Origin: JAPSGB01 sp963775185
GTDB lineage: Bacteria > Myxococcota_A > Polyangia > Polyangiales > Polyangiaceae
Length of the DNA: 64,000 nt
Direction: 5' to 3'
Assembly: GCA_963775185.1 (NCBI GenBank)
Contig: CAVZIE010000017.1
Span: 107,304-171,303 of the forward strand
Below are positions 9,167-16,907 of the stretch, piece after piece. The notes under the pieces were generated by a model. It did no database searches, was not told the DNA's origin, and saw only the letters and a program-made list of their open reading frames with translations. Numbering within the stretch: position 1 is the stretch's first letter; each line of letters starts with the position of its first letter. The position numbers were made by a program, and so were the translations under genes.

Positions 9167-10441
9167 CTATGGGATGCCGCCGTCCGGCCAGTTCGGCGTG
9201 GGCTCGCATTGCCATTGGAGCGCGGGGTCGTCGAGGTTCACATCGACGAGAATCTTGCTGGCGGTGGCCTTGTCGAACCCGTCGCCATACATGTGATGAC
9301 CGTACACGGACTTGAATCCGGCAAAGCGTGGTGGCGTCTCGGTAAGCCGGCACTTTTCGCCGGTGTGCAGATCGAGCTTCACGAGTGTCGTCGCAGAATC
9401 GACCAGGCTCTGATAGTCGCTGGGGTTCGCTGGCAAGCCGGGGGGCGGTTCGTTCCAGACGGCGAGATCGTCGCCGATGGCAGGCATCACCTTGCCAATC
9501 GGACTGCTCGGCGAGTCGTACGTCAGCCGCCAGGTCTTGCCCTGGTCGAGATCGCGCATGTAGACCTCGCCGCCGTTCCGCTGGCTGTCGGTCGAACCGG
9601 GTCCCGGTGGGTCGCGGTAGTCGATCCAGACGTAGCGCTTGCGATCCGGCGAGCAGAATCCCTCCGTCTGGAAGCCGCCGCCGAAGTCGAGCGGGTCGCT
9701 GCCGCCCTTGTCCTGATCGACAAACAGCACGGCGCCTTCGGTGCAGATCAGCCCCTGCTCGGTCGCGCACAAACTGAAGCAGGACGACACGCCTTTGACC
9801 AGCGTCCTGATCTCGCCGGTCAGGAGGTTCCTCGACATGAGCCCGACGGCGTCCATCTCCCAGAACACGTGCGTGGAGTTCAGCGCCGTCAGCGCCACGC
9901 CGAGCGAATACGGACCCGTGATCGAGGGGTCGTACGAATACGCGGCCTTGATCTCGCCGGTAGCGAGATCCATGACCTCCACATTGCCGTGACGGACACC
10001 GGCATCCGCCAAAAAGCTGGCCCGACCTCCAGCCACACAGGCCTGGAGAGGTGCTTCTCCCGTCGCGAAAGGCGGCCCCACGACGTACGTCGTGTCGCTC
10101 CCGATCGGCGCGTAGGCGAGCCCCTGCGGCGTCTCGCTGAGCACCAGATCCGGCGTGTACGTGAACCCGTAGTAGGTCGGGTAGGTCACGGGCAGGTTCA
10201 GCGCGATCCTGCACGCCGGGCCGCAGTCGGGCATGCCCGAGGGATCGAGTGTAGGCCAGGACTTCTTCTGGGTGAGGTGCCACACCGGATCCCACGGCGG
10301 GCCGGCGTCCGCGCCGGCAGCGCCTCCTGCGCCTTCGCCGGCGGCACCGCCCGACAACGGCGCTGGCTCACCGTTCCCCGGGCAAGCGGACAGCGCGACC
10401 AGCACGAGCGGAAGCACGGCGAAGGCAAACCTCCGCATCAC
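9167..10441 (-). CDS. Lipoprotein with beta-propeller-like repeats
   Basis: 424-residue predicted lipoprotein. The signal peptide has lipobox LVALSAC and is followed by a low-complexity Gly/Ala linker (GGAAGEGAGGAAGADAG), a common feature of myxobacterial surface lipoproteins. The body contains repeated segments that pair a labelled value with a statement, such as GNVEVMDLATGEIKAAY and GGEVYMRDLDQGKTWRL. These resemble TolB/WD40-like propeller blades. There is no catalytic motif. The start could be either of two adjacent ATG codons. The stop lies about 43 bp beyond the edge of HTH block 1. Role unknown, probably extracytoplasmic binding. Confidence 0.65.
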   Translation of the reverse strand: MMRRFAFAVLPLVLVALSACPGNGEPAPLSGGAAGEGAGGAAGADAGPPWDPVWHLTQKKSWPTLDPSGMPDCGPACRIALNLPVTYPTYYGFTYTPDLVLSETPQGLAYAPIGSDTTYVVGPPFATGEAPLQACVAGGRASFLADAGVRHGNVEVMDLATGEIKAAYSYDPSITGPYSLGVALTALNSTHVFWEMDAVGLMSRNLLTGEIRTLVKGVSSCFSLCATEQGLICTEGAVLFVDQDKGGSDPLDFGGGFQTEGFCSPDRKRYVWIDYRDPPGPGSTDSQRNGGEVYMRDLDQGKTWRLTYDSPSSPIGKVMPAIGDDLAVWNEPPPGLPANPSDYQSLVDSATTLVKLDLHTGEKCRLTETPPRFAGFKSVYGHHMYGDGFDKATASKILVDVNLDDPALQWQCEPTPNWPDGGIP

Positions 10442-10475
10442 CCTTCATCCTGCGCCCGATGCGCTCGTTCTCCCC

Positions 10476-11147
10476 TCATGGATGCATGTCCATGCTCCCG
10501 CGAAGTGGTGCGCTCCGCAACTCTGCTCGCCCGGACGTCTCGGACGGCGGGCGCCAGCGTTGCATGATCCGTTCATGGCGCGATCCAAGCCGGCGGCGCT
10601 GACCCGGGCATGCTGCGCGTGCGATCCGGCACTTGTCGCATGCGGTGATGCGCCGCAAGGAAGGAGGAAGACCGAGGGCACGAGGAAGCGACGGCGCAAA
10701 CAACGGACGACGAGTACGGCCGCCTACGCGAGACGCCGGAACCCTTCGGCCAGATAGCCGGACATCGAACGACGCCACGTCGCCGATCGTTCCGCGTCGC
10801 TGTAGTACGACCAGGAGCGCGTCGTTGAAGTTCAGTGCGCCGGACGTGGTCTGCATCACGGCGAGAACTTCCGCAAACGACTCGCCTTCCGCGCGAACGA
10901 TCTTTCCGGCGTCGTCGAGCGCGCGGACGTGTTCGAAGATGGCCGTGAGGTCGGGTGGATTCGTCTTCCGCTCGCGACTCCTGCGACACACCACCGACAG
11001 CGCCTCGGCCACGCAGAAGTCGAGCAGCAGTGCGACGTCGCCATTCGCCATGATGCGTTGCACGAGCTCGGAAGCGGCGGCGTGGAGCGTGTCGTTCCGG
11101 TCGAACAGGCCGACCAACACGTTCGCGTCCAGGATGGCGTCAGCCAT
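10476..11147 (-). CDS. PIN-domain toxin (VapC-like), copy A, 3' frameshift
   Basis: PIN-domain ribonuclease-type toxin, expected to cleave RNA unless bound by its antitoxin. Seen: first acidic motif ILDANVLVGLFDRND, conserved helix VALLLDFCVAEALSVV, and late acidic motif LNFNDALLVVLQRRG followed by SFDVRL. The ATG at 11147 overlaps the antitoxin stop (ATGGCTGA), so the pair is coupled. After FDVRL the frame runs on with arginine-rich, non-coding-like sequence to 10476. Another frame gives LAEGFRRLA and a stop at 10726-10728, matching DLAEAVRR in copy B. I infer a one- or two-base indel near 10750 and a true end near 10726. The catalytic part looks intact. Confidence 0.7.
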   Translation of the reverse strand: MADAILDANVLVGLFDRNDTLHAAASELVQRIMANGDVALLLDFCVAEALSVVCRRSRERKTNPPDLTAIFEHVRALDDAGKIVRAEGESFAEVLAVMQTTSGALNFNDALLVVLQRRGTIGDVASFDVRLSGRRVPASRVGGRTRRPLFAPSLPRALGLPPSLRRITACDKCRIARAACPGQRRRLGSRHERIMQRWRPPSETSGRAELRSAPLRGSMDMHP

Positions 11148-11373
11148 CGTACAAGGCGTCGCAATCGTCGAGCGCGTTGCCGCCGATGGCCACGACGCCG
11201 GTGAGCCGCTGGATGTCCTGCTCCGATAGCCCGACGAACTCGCGGGGCTCAACGCTCTGCTCGGCGGCCTCGACCACCAGTCGCCGCTGCTCGCCGGTCA
11301 ACTTCGCGAGCTGATCGACGAGCGGCTTCAGCGCGGCTGGGACCGGTTCGGGCATGTGCTTCGGCTGGGCCAT
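11140..11373 (-). CDS. Antitoxin of the PIN toxin, copy A
   Basis: 77-residue small acidic protein from ATG 11373 (MAQPKHMPEP). It carries the stretch LVDQLAKLTGEQRRLVVEAA and ends LYDG, where the toxin gene begins within its last codons. It is 97% identical by eye to copy B (15492-15725) and more distant from copy C. Family not recognised; antitoxin is inferred from size, the 8-bp overlap with the PIN gene and recurrence beside PIN genes three times. HTH copy 2 upstream reads through into this gene in the same frame, so a fused product is possible. Confidence 0.7.
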   Translation of the reverse strand: MAQPKHMPEPVPAALKPLVDQLAKLTGEQRRLVVEAAEQSVEPREFVGLSEQDIQRLTGVVAIGGNALDDCDALYDG

Positions 11374-11922
11374 CGACGTCAGGATACCACCGGCCGGGAT
11401 GGACGCACCGGTGGGGTGGGAGTGCGTAGCAGCTCGGTTTCGATCTGCGCGCGCGGCCTCCTCGACGATCATGACGGGCCGCACCTCGGCAGCTCGCCGG
11501 TTCTCTACGCTCGTGCCAGGCCGGCGCTGCCGGCGATTCCGCGCCGCACCGACCTGAAGTCCCAAGGGAAGCCTCGCGATGGCCCGGAGCGCCCGCTCCG
11601 TCACGAACCGCTCCGGCGTCCCCGGCGGCAGCCCCCTCACCCACGCCTGGATCTCCGGGTGCAGATTCAAGAGCGCCAGCACGTTCGTGATCCACATTCC
11701 CGACACGCCGACGCGTCGCGCCAGCTCTGCCCGGTTCCGGACCTCGCCCGTGTCCAGCAGCCGCTGCCACTCGTCGGCGAGCTGCATCAGCTTCACGATC
11801 CGCGGTGGTTCGGTCGGGACCGGCTTCGGCCGGCTCCGACGACGCGGCTCGACCCGGAACCGGACCCCAAAGTTCGCACTTGTGTCGGTACTGGGGCGCC
11901 GCTGGATCATATGCGTCGGCAA
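11140..11922 (-). CDS. HTH-block protein, copy 2, open in frame through the antitoxin
   Basis: The reading frame opens at ATG 11922, with a second start, MIQRRPSTDTSANF, four codons later. It contains the full conserved block: basic segment RFRVEPRRRSRPKP, then PPRIVKLMQLADEWQ, HTH RNRAELARRVGVSGMWITNV and the GLPPGTPERFV tail. The frame then continues without a stop through a ~70-residue linker into the antitoxin, ending at 11140. Either one 260-residue fusion is made, or the antitoxin starts on its own at 11373. Copy 4 also stays in frame with its zeta-antitoxin, so an HTH-antitoxin fusion or coupling may be a real feature of the system. Confidence 0.65.
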   Translation of the reverse strand: MPTHMIQRRPSTDTSANFGVRFRVEPRRRSRPKPVPTEPPRIVKLMQLADEWQRLLDTGEVRNRAELARRVGVSGMWITNVLALLNLHPEIQAWVRGLPPGTPERFVTERALRAIARLPLGLQVGAARNRRQRRPGTSVENRRAAEVRPVMIVEEAARADRNRAATHSHPTGASIPAGGILTSMAQPKHMPEPVPAALKPLVDQLAKLTGEQRRLVVEAAEQSVEPREFVGLSEQDIQRLTGVVAIGGNALDDCDALYDG

Positions 11923-11937
11923 CGGCGCGGGCCGGAT

Positions 11938-12312
11938 TCAGCCGCCGCTCGACGAGGAAGGGCGGAGCACCCGCACCTTGTTCGGTGTCGCGACGACCAG
12001 GCACTTCGCGCAGGTCCGCGCGTCGGGTGTCGAGAACCAGGCGACCAGGTGATCGCCGACGCGCCACTGCTCCGAATCGGGGAGTCGAACGAGCAGCAAC
12101 CCCTCGTGTGTCCCGGGAGTGAACTTCCTCTTGTCGGAGAAGTCGAGGTCGTGCGTCACGAGAAACCGACCTTCTCGCTGACAGGCAGTCCAAACGTCCG
12201 CGTCGCTCCTACCGCCGAGGCCTTCGCCCAGCGCGGTGTCCGCATCGAACCCCAACGCGGCGAGTCGCGGCGCCACGGACGCCGCGATGTTCTCGTCGAG
12301 CTTCAGCTTCAC
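11938..12312 (-). CDS. DUF5615 PIN-like toxin, copy A
   Basis: 124-residue protein of the DUF5615 (PIN-like, Mut7-C-related) family, normally the toxin partner of DUF433. Visible acidic sites are KLDENI near the N-terminus and LVTHDLDFSD in the middle, as expected for a PIN-like nuclease core. Start GTG 12312 overlaps the DUF433 stop in a GTGA, so the genes are translationally coupled. The C-terminus is serine-rich (RPSSSSGG). It ends about 18 bp from the start of HTH block 2. A second copy at 16285-16659 differs by only a few residues, so the pair arose by recent segmental duplication. Confidence 0.85.
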   Translation of the reverse strand: MKLKLDENIAASVAPRLAALGFDADTALGEGLGGRSDADVWTACQREGRFLVTHDLDFSDKRKFTPGTHEGLLLVRLPDSEQWRVGDHLVAWFSTPDARTCAKCLVVATPNKVRVLRPSSSSGG

Positions 12313-12560
12313 GCGACCCTTGCGTCAGGCGGAACGGGAGTCGGGGCCGGCAGATCCTCTGCGGCGGACGCGGCGGCGAACGCAATCACGGCGCGCACGT
12401 CCTCCTCGTTGAGGCTCGGGAATTCGTTCAGGATGGCCGACACCGGCTCGCCGTGAGCGAGATAGCCGAGGATGACCCGGACCAGTACGCGAGTTCCCTT
12501 GATCACCGGCTGACCACCGCAGATCGCTGGGTCGCGCACGATCTTTTCCTGGTAGGTCAT
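12309..12560 (-). CDS. DUF433 antitoxin, copy A
   Basis: 83 residues, the usual DUF433 size. It has the family hallmark VRDPAICGGQPVIKGTRVLV followed by a helix with VILGYLAHGE and FPSLNEEDVRAVIAFAA. DUF433 proteins bind DNA and pair with DUF5615 toxins; the role is antitoxin and likely autorepressor. The ATG at 12560 overlaps the stop of the upstream HTH gene in an ATGA, and its own stop overlaps the toxin start in a GTGA. The order HTH, antitoxin, toxin thus forms one tightly coupled operon, as in copy B at 16656-16907. Confidence 0.88.
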   Translation of the reverse strand: MTYQEKIVRDPAICGGQPVIKGTRVLVRVILGYLAHGEPVSAILNEFPSLNEEDVRAVIAFAAASAAEDLPAPTPVPPDARVA

Positions 12561-12913
12561 CCTCGTTCGAGTCTAGCAGACCGCCGACGCCCATGCGCCG
12601 GTGCGCCCAAGTCGCCGGTTCGGAAGCGATTCCGCGCCGCACCGACCTGAAGCCCCAAGGGCAACCTCGCGAGGCCCCGCAGTGCCCGCTCCGTCGCGAA
12701 CCGCTCCGGCGTCCCCGGGGGCAGCCCACGCACCCACGCCTGGATCTCCGGGTGCAGCTTCAAGAGTGCGAGCACGTTCGTGACCCACATCCCCGACACG
12801 CCGGCGCGTCGCGCCAGCTCCGCCCGGTTCCGCGCGGCGCCGGTCTCCAACATATGCTGCCACTCGTCCGCGAGCTGCATCAGCCGGACGATCCGCGGCG
12901 GCTCCGTCGGCAC
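12557..12913 (-). CDS. HTH-block protein, copy 3
   Basis: Intact HTH core (RNRAELARRAGVSGMWVTNV, RGLPPGTPERFATERA) ending in tail FRTGDLGAPAHGRRRSARL, which is also found in copy 6. The stop overlaps the DUF433 start in an ATGA. The ATG used at MIQRR in copies 2 and 5 has become ACG here, so I place the start at GTG 12913; an in-frame ATG at 13147 lies inside the zeta gene. Block similarity at DNA level spans about 12628-13013. It is the first gene of an HTH, DUF433, DUF5615 operon. As the most intact and tightly coupled context, it best supports a regulatory role. Confidence 0.7.
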   Translation of the reverse strand: MPTEPPRIVRLMQLADEWQHMLETGAARNRAELARRAGVSGMWVTNVLALLKLHPEIQAWVRGLPPGTPERFATERALRGLARLPLGLQVGAARNRFRTGDLGAPAHGRRRSARLERG

Positions 12914-13044
12914 CGGCTTGGGCCGGCTCCGGCGGCGGGGCTCGACCCGAAACCGGACGCGAAAGTTCGCACTTGTGTCGGTACTGGGGCGCCGCTGGAT
13001 CGTATGCGTCGGCGAAGGTTGGGCTCGTGCCCGCGCCCACCCGG

Positions 13045-13611
13045 TCAGTGCGGAGGTCGCAACGCCTTGATCGCCCACTCGGGGGCGTCCTGCTCCAATA
13101 CGACCTGACCTGCCGTCGAAGTGGCGGCGATCCGTGGCGGCACCCACGTCGGCGTGGCGTCGTAGACCGTGCAGCGATCGAAACTGCGCACCGCCTCGCC
13201 CAGGTTTGCGAGGCTCTTCGCGTAGATGTCGCGGACTTCACCCTCGGACGCCGCATGGCCTCCGGCCTGCGCACGCTGGGTCACGCGCGCAATGTTCACG
13301 TCTGGCGAGGCGGTCGCGACGAAGTTCATCTCCGTGCGAAAACCGCGCTGTGCAGCGAGGCCGGCTTGGCGAATCGACGCAGCGGTTCGCAACGTGGTCT
13401 CGACGGCGAAACTCTTGTGCTGGTCGATGTGCCGCAACACGAAGTGCTCGCACTCCGAAGCAACGGCACTTCGCACCTCGCGCGGAATCGCTTGGTAGCT
13501 GCCCACCAGCTGGGCGCAACGGTCATCGATATTGAAAGCGTCAATGCCCATCGCGTCGAGCGGGAACGCGGTGGTCTTGCCGCTACCGGGCGGCCCCGCA
13601 ATCACGATCAT
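13045..13611 (-). CDS. Zeta-toxin-family kinase
   Basis: About 188 residues from ATG 13611; a GTG at 13626 is also possible. Walker A IAGPPGSGKTTAFPLD sits at the very N-terminus, followed by the zeta-type AFNIDDRC region, a helix with HFVLRHIDQ, AVETTLRT, and GFRTEMNFVATASPDVNIARV. These are hallmarks of zeta/PezT toxins, which phosphorylate UDP-GlcNAc precursors, and of related P-loop kinases. It lies 31 bp downstream of a small antitoxin-like gene in the same operon. The C-terminus is normal, ending before HTH block 3. Substrate not deducible. Confidence 0.8.
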   Translation of the reverse strand: MIVIAGPPGSGKTTAFPLDAMGIDAFNIDDRCAQLVGSYQAIPREVRSAVASECEHFVLRHIDQHKSFAVETTLRTAASIRQAGLAAQRGFRTEMNFVATASPDVNIARVTQRAQAGGHAASEGEVRDIYAKSLANLGEAVRSFDRCTVYDATPTWVPPRIAATSTAGQVVLEQDAPEWAIKALRPPH

Positions 13612-13642
13612 GATTGGGCGAGCCACAACAGCTAGCCGGTCT

Positions 13643-13873
13643 CTACGCTCGTTCCGGACGTCGGTAGCATGTCGGGCGGGGCTCGTTGGACACGAGATGC
13701 CCTTCACCGTCGATGATTCCCATGCGCTCCAGGCGCTCTCTGGCGCGAGCTAGGCGGGCTTTGGCTAGCGCGTCCAGCCGTTCTTGCCACAGCGCGTGAT
13801 CGCGCCCATCGTCGAGATCGAGGTCATCGACGCGGGCTTCCGGAATGAGCGGCTTCGTTCCGTCGGGCGCCAT
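13643..13873 (-). CDS. Putative antitoxin of the zeta-type kinase
   Basis: 76-residue charged protein (MAPDGTKPLIPEARVDDLD, then LDALAKARLARARERLERMG), mostly helical by composition. It sits directly upstream of the zeta-type gene on the same strand, with about 30 bp between them. Short helical antitoxins upstream of zeta-family kinases are common; this assignment rests on position and size, not on a recognised family. The tail of HTH copy 4 is open in the same frame up to its ATG at 13873, as seen for copy 2 and its antitoxin. Confidence 0.6.
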   Translation of the reverse strand: MAPDGTKPLIPEARVDDLDLDDGRDHALWQERLDALAKARLARARERLERMGIIDGEGHLVSNEPRPTCYRRPERA

Positions 13874-13930
13874 CGCCGAGATCTTAGCGCACGAGCGTCG
13901 GTCGACCAAGCTCGTGCCCGGCCGAGGCCA

Positions 13931-14301
13931 GCGATTCCGCGCCGCACGAACCTGAAGCGCCAACGGCATCCGGGCGATGCTCGCGCAACGCCCGCTCCGT
14001 CACGAACCGCTCGGGCGTCCCCGGCGGCAGCCCGCGCACCCACGCCTGGATCTCCGGGTGCAGCTTCAGGAGCGCCAGCACGTTCGTGACCCACATCCCC
14101 GACACGCCGGCGCGCCGCGCCAGCTCCGCCCGGTTCCGGACCTCGCCGGTGTCCAGCATGCCGCTGCCACTCGTCGGCGAGCTTCATCAGCTTCACGATC
14201 CGCGGCGGCTCGGTCGGCACCGGCCTGCGGCCGGCTCCGGCGGCGGGGCTCGACCCGAAACCGGACCCGAAAGTTCGCACTTGTGTCGGTATTGGGGCGC
14301 C
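13931..14301 (-). pseudogene. HTH-block copy 4, frameshifted
   Basis: The block is recognisable at DNA level from about 13931 to 14301, but the protein is split over three frames. TDTSANFRVRF and the basic segment lie in one frame, PTEPPRIVKLMKLADEWQR in a second, and MLDTGEVRNRAELARR with the HTH in a third, which then loses the usual tail. Two small indels (near 14225 and 14160) and altered 3' sequence explain this. It lies upstream of the zeta antitoxin-toxin pair, so the HTH, antitoxin, toxin order is kept even though the HTH gene is dead. Confidence 0.7.
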
Positions 14302-14364
14302 AGAAGTTACATCTCCGGCTCGCTCGCCGGGACAAGCTGGGACACCGGGGTCGCGGGTAGTAGA

Positions 14365-14857
14365 TCACTGACGTTGCGACGCGTCCGCCTCGCCGGCGGC
14401 TTCCAGAACTTCGTGTAGCAGCGATTCCGCCACGTACATTCCGGCCGAACGCATGTTCGTAACGATCGGTTCGATGAGCGTGACGAGCCCGCGGTCTTTG
14501 GCGAGGAGCAGGACGCCGAGCGTACCAATCACCACCAGGTGACGCCGGCGCGCCTCAGTCCGCGCGTCGGCATCGTCACAGAGCAAGGTTGCGCCAAGAA
14601 CCATGGCGAGAGGGATTGCTGCGGCCTCGCCCCGGTCGAGTGACTTGACCAACTCCCCGTCCGGTTCTGCATCCTGAACCTCGATCCACTCGGCCGCGGC
14701 CACTTGCGCGGACCCGGGCAACCCAGCGCCGGCAACGACGACCTCGTCGTAGACAATGCGCGGTACCACCACGCGGTCGTACAACGACGGGAGCAAATCA
14801 AGCTGCTCCGCCGTCGCGAGGAAGATCGAGCGGGCCGGCGTCGGGGACGACGATCAC
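14365..14857 (-). pseudogene. DUF3368 PIN-like toxin with one-base frameshift
   Basis: Toxin partner of UPF0175. The start GTG 14857 gives VIVVPDAGPL, matching the DUF3368 N-terminus, but the frame then stops. The remainder (IFLATAEQLDLLPSLYDRVV, ELVKSLDRGEAAAIPLA, LLCDDADAR) continues in another frame to 14365. Removing one base near 14827 joins them into a typical ~160-residue PIN-like protein. The GTG overlaps the antitoxin stop in a GTGA, so the pair was coupled. Whether this is a real mutation or a base error cannot be told from sequence alone. Confidence 0.78.
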
Positions 14858-15129
14858 GAGCTGCGCAGCGTCTCGATCTCGCGCTTCAGATCGGCGACCG
14901 GGTAGTCGATGGCGGGAACGCCGTGCTCGCCGAGCAAGCGCATGAACGCCGCGCGCGGCATGGACGCAACCTCGGCTGCTCGACCAACGCCCAGCCGGTG
15001 CCGCCGGACCTGCTCGACGGCCCAAAGAACGCGTAGCTCCGCGCTCAGCGCGGCTCCGTCCGGGGGCGCCCCGCCGAGCGCATCAACGGGCAGTTCCACG
15101 ACGACGTCGATGTTGGCTCGCGATTGCAT
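14854..15129 (-). CDS. UPF0175-family antitoxin
   Basis: 91 residues, usual for UPF0175. The C-terminal half carries the family pattern RHRLGVGRAAEVASMPRAAF followed by MRLLGEHGVPAIDYP, a predicted HTH. UPF0175 proteins are antitoxins of DUF3368 toxins, and such a gene follows here with a 4-bp overlap. The first ~30 residues (acidic, proline and glycine containing) are less conserved. This is the only antitoxin-toxin pair in the region without an HTH block immediately upstream. Confidence 0.82.
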   Translation of the reverse strand: MQSRANIDVVVELPVDALGGAPPDGAALSAELRVLWAVEQVRRHRLGVGRAAEVASMPRAAFMRLLGEHGVPAIDYPVADLKREIETLRSS

Positions 15130-15299
15130 GACTTCCCGATCCTAGCACCACCGGCTGGCGTTCGATTCGATCCCGTCCCGCCCGGCTGTCCACTCGTGCC
15201 CACTCGTGTCCACTTCCGTCCAGATCGCCCTTCCATCGAACACGCTGAATTCTCCGTGATCTCCGACGGATCGAGCACATCCGCCGCTCGCGGTGCTCG

Positions 15300-15499
15300 C
15301 CAACTCTGCTCGCCGAACCGCTTCTGCCAAATCGAGCCTGACATCGAACGACGCCACGTCGCCGATCGTTCCGCGCCGCTGCAGCGCGACCAGGAGCGCG
15401 TCGTTGTAGTTCAGTGCGCCGGATGTGGTCGGAGTGGAGCGTGTCGTTCCGGTCGAACAGGCCGACCAACACGTTCGCGTCCAGGACGGCGTCAGCCGT
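15300..15499 (-). pseudogene. PIN-domain toxin copy B, internally deleted
   Basis: Starts as ADAVLDANVLVGLFDRNDTLH, then jumps to sequence equivalent to TTSGALNYNDALLVALQRRG in copy A. About 220-230 bp of the middle of the PIN domain is gone and the two parts are in different frames. The start codon has also changed from ATG to ACG (15497-15499). The 3' part ends FDVRLDLAEAVRR, which shows what the undamaged C-terminus looks like. Clearly inactive, next to an antitoxin gene that remains intact. Confidence 0.85.
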
Positions 15500-15725
15500 C
15501 GTACAAGGCGTCGCAATCGTCGAGCGCGTTGCCGCCGATGGCCACGACGCCGGTGAGCCGCTGGATGTCCTGCTCCGATAGCCCGACGAACTCTCGTGGC
15601 TCTACGGTCTGCTCGGCGGCCTCGACCACAAGTCGCCGCTGCTCGCTGGTCAACTTCGCGAGCTGATCGACGAGCGGCTTCAGCGCGGCTGGGACCGGTT
15701 CGGGCATGTGCTTCGGCTGGGCCAT
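15492..15725 (-). CDS. Antitoxin of the PIN toxin, copy B (orphan)
   Basis: 77 residues, differing from copy A at only two visible positions (TSEQ for TGEQ, QTVEP for QSVEP). It begins MAQPKHMPEPVPAALKPL and ends LYDG. Its toxin is destroyed, so it is an antitoxin without a functional partner in cis; cross-protection against toxin A is plausible. HTH copy 5 lies upstream, but here a frameshift separates the linker from this gene, so no read-through fusion is predicted. Confidence 0.7.
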   Translation of the reverse strand: MAQPKHMPEPVPAALKPLVDQLAKLTSEQRRLVVEAAEQTVEPREFVGLSEQDIQRLTGVVAIGGNALDDCDALYDG

Positions 15726-15819
15726 CGACGTCAGGATACCACCGGCCGGGATGGACGCTCCGGTGGGGTGGGAGTGCGTAGCAGCTCGGTTTCAATCTGC
15801 GCGAACGCCTCCGCGACGA

Positions 15820-16269
15820 TCACGACGGGCCGAACCTCGGCAGCTCGCCGGGCTCGCTCGTGGGAGGTCGGGGCCCCCAGCGATTCCGTGCCGCTCCGAC
15901 CTGAAGCCCAGAAGGCAACCTCGCGATCGCGCGCAGCGCCCGCTCCGTAACGAACCGCTCCGGCGTCCCCGGCGGCAGCCCGCGCACCCACGCCTGGATC
16001 TCCGGGTGCAGCTTCAGCAGCGCGAGCACGTTCGTGACCCACATGCCCGACACGCCCGCGCGCCGCGCCAGCTCCGCCCGGTTCCGGACCTCGCCACCGT
16101 CCAGCATATGCTGCCACTCGTCCGCGAGCTGCATCAGCTTCACGATCCGCGGCGGCTCGGTCGGCACCGGCCTCGGCCGGCTCCGGCGGCGGGGCTCGAT
16201 TCTAAAGCGGACCCCAAAGTTCGTACTTGTGTCGGTACTGGGGCGCCGCTGGATCATATGCGTCAGCAA
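15820..16269 (-). CDS. HTH-block protein, copy 5
   Basis: 149 residues with in-frame ATG codons at 16269 and 16260 (MIQRRPSTDTS). It is among the most complete copies: basic segment RFRIEPRRRSRPRP, PPRIVKLMQLADEWQ, HTH RNRAELARRAGVSGMWVTNV, then RGLPPGTPERFVTERA. The last ~20 residues (PRPPTSEPGELP) reflect a frameshift relative to copy 2, after which the old linker continues in another frame. It sits between the DUF433-DUF5615 pair (upstream) and antitoxin B (downstream), the same position as copy 2 in the other half of the duplication. Confidence 0.72.
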   Translation of the reverse strand: MLTHMIQRRPSTDTSTNFGVRFRIEPRRRSRPRPVPTEPPRIVKLMQLADEWQHMLDGGEVRNRAELARRAGVSGMWVTNVLALLKLHPEIQAWVRGLPPGTPERFVTERALRAIARLPSGLQVGAARNRWGPRPPTSEPGELPRFGPS

Positions 16270-16284
16270 CGACGCGGGCCGGAT

Positions 16285-16659
16285 CTAGCCGCCGCTCGAC
16301 GAGGAAGGACGGAGTACACGCACCTTGTTCGGCGTCGCGACCACCAGGCACCGCGCCCAGGTGCGCGCGTCGGGCGCCGAGAACCAGCCGACCAGATGGT
16401 CGCCGACCCGCCACTGCTCCGAATCCGGCAGGCGGATGATCAGAACGCCCTCGTGCTGGCCCGGTGCGAACTTCCTCTTGTCGGAGAAGTCGAGGTCGTG
16501 CGTCACTAGAAACCGACCTTCTCGCTGACAGGCAGTCCAAACGTCCGCGTCGCTCCTACCGCCGAGGCCTTCGCCCAGCGCGGTGTCCGCATCGAACCCC
16601 AACGCGGCGAGTCGCGGAGCTACGGACTCGGCGATATTCTCGTCGAGCTTGAGTTTCAC
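16285..16659 (-). CDS. DUF5615 PIN-like toxin, copy B
   Basis: 124 residues from GTG 16659, which overlaps the DUF433 stop (GTGA). Same acidic motifs as copy A (KLDENI, LVTHDLDFSD) and same serine-rich end. Differences are few and conservative in character (AESVAPR for AASVAPR, GVLIIRL for GLLLVRL, ARTWARC for ARTCAKC), mainly outside the acidic motifs. This suggests the protein has stayed under selection since the duplication. Confidence 0.85.
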   Translation of the reverse strand: MKLKLDENIAESVAPRLAALGFDADTALGEGLGGRSDADVWTACQREGRFLVTHDLDFSDKRKFAPGQHEGVLIIRLPDSEQWRVGDHLVGWFSAPDARTWARCLVVATPNKVRVLRPSSSSGG

Positions 16660-16907
16660 GCGACCTTCGCGTCCGGCGGAACCGGGCTCGGGGCGGGGAG
16701 ATCCTCCGCCGCGGAAGCAGCCGCGAATGCGATGACCGCTCGCACGTCTTCCTCGGTGAGGCTCGGGAACTCCGCGAGAATCGCAGGCACGGGCTCGCCG
16801 TGCGCGAGGTAGCCGAGGATGACCCGGACCAGTACGCGAGTTCCCTTGATCACGGGCTGACCACCGCAAATCGCTGGGTCGCGCACGATCTTTTCCTGGT
16901 AGGTCAT
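16656..16907 (-). CDS. DUF433 antitoxin, copy B
   Basis: 83 residues, nearly identical to copy A over VRDPAICGGQPVIKGTRVLV. It diverges slightly later (VPAILAEFPSLTEEDVRAV) and at the end (PSPVPPDAKVA). Start ATG 16907 overlaps the stop of HTH copy 6 in an ATGA. The three-gene order and both overlaps match copy A exactly. Confidence 0.88.
   Translation of the reverse strand: MTYQEKIVRDPAICGGQPVIKGTRVLVRVILGYLAHGEPVPAILAEFPSLTEEDVRAVIAFAAASAAEDLPAPSPVPPDAKVA

Noticed and set aside
12560..12640. HTH tail FRTGDLG as a tRNA remnant
   Set aside because: Resembles false tRNA translations, but no cloverleaf can be drawn and the sequence is in frame and repeated only with the HTH blocks.
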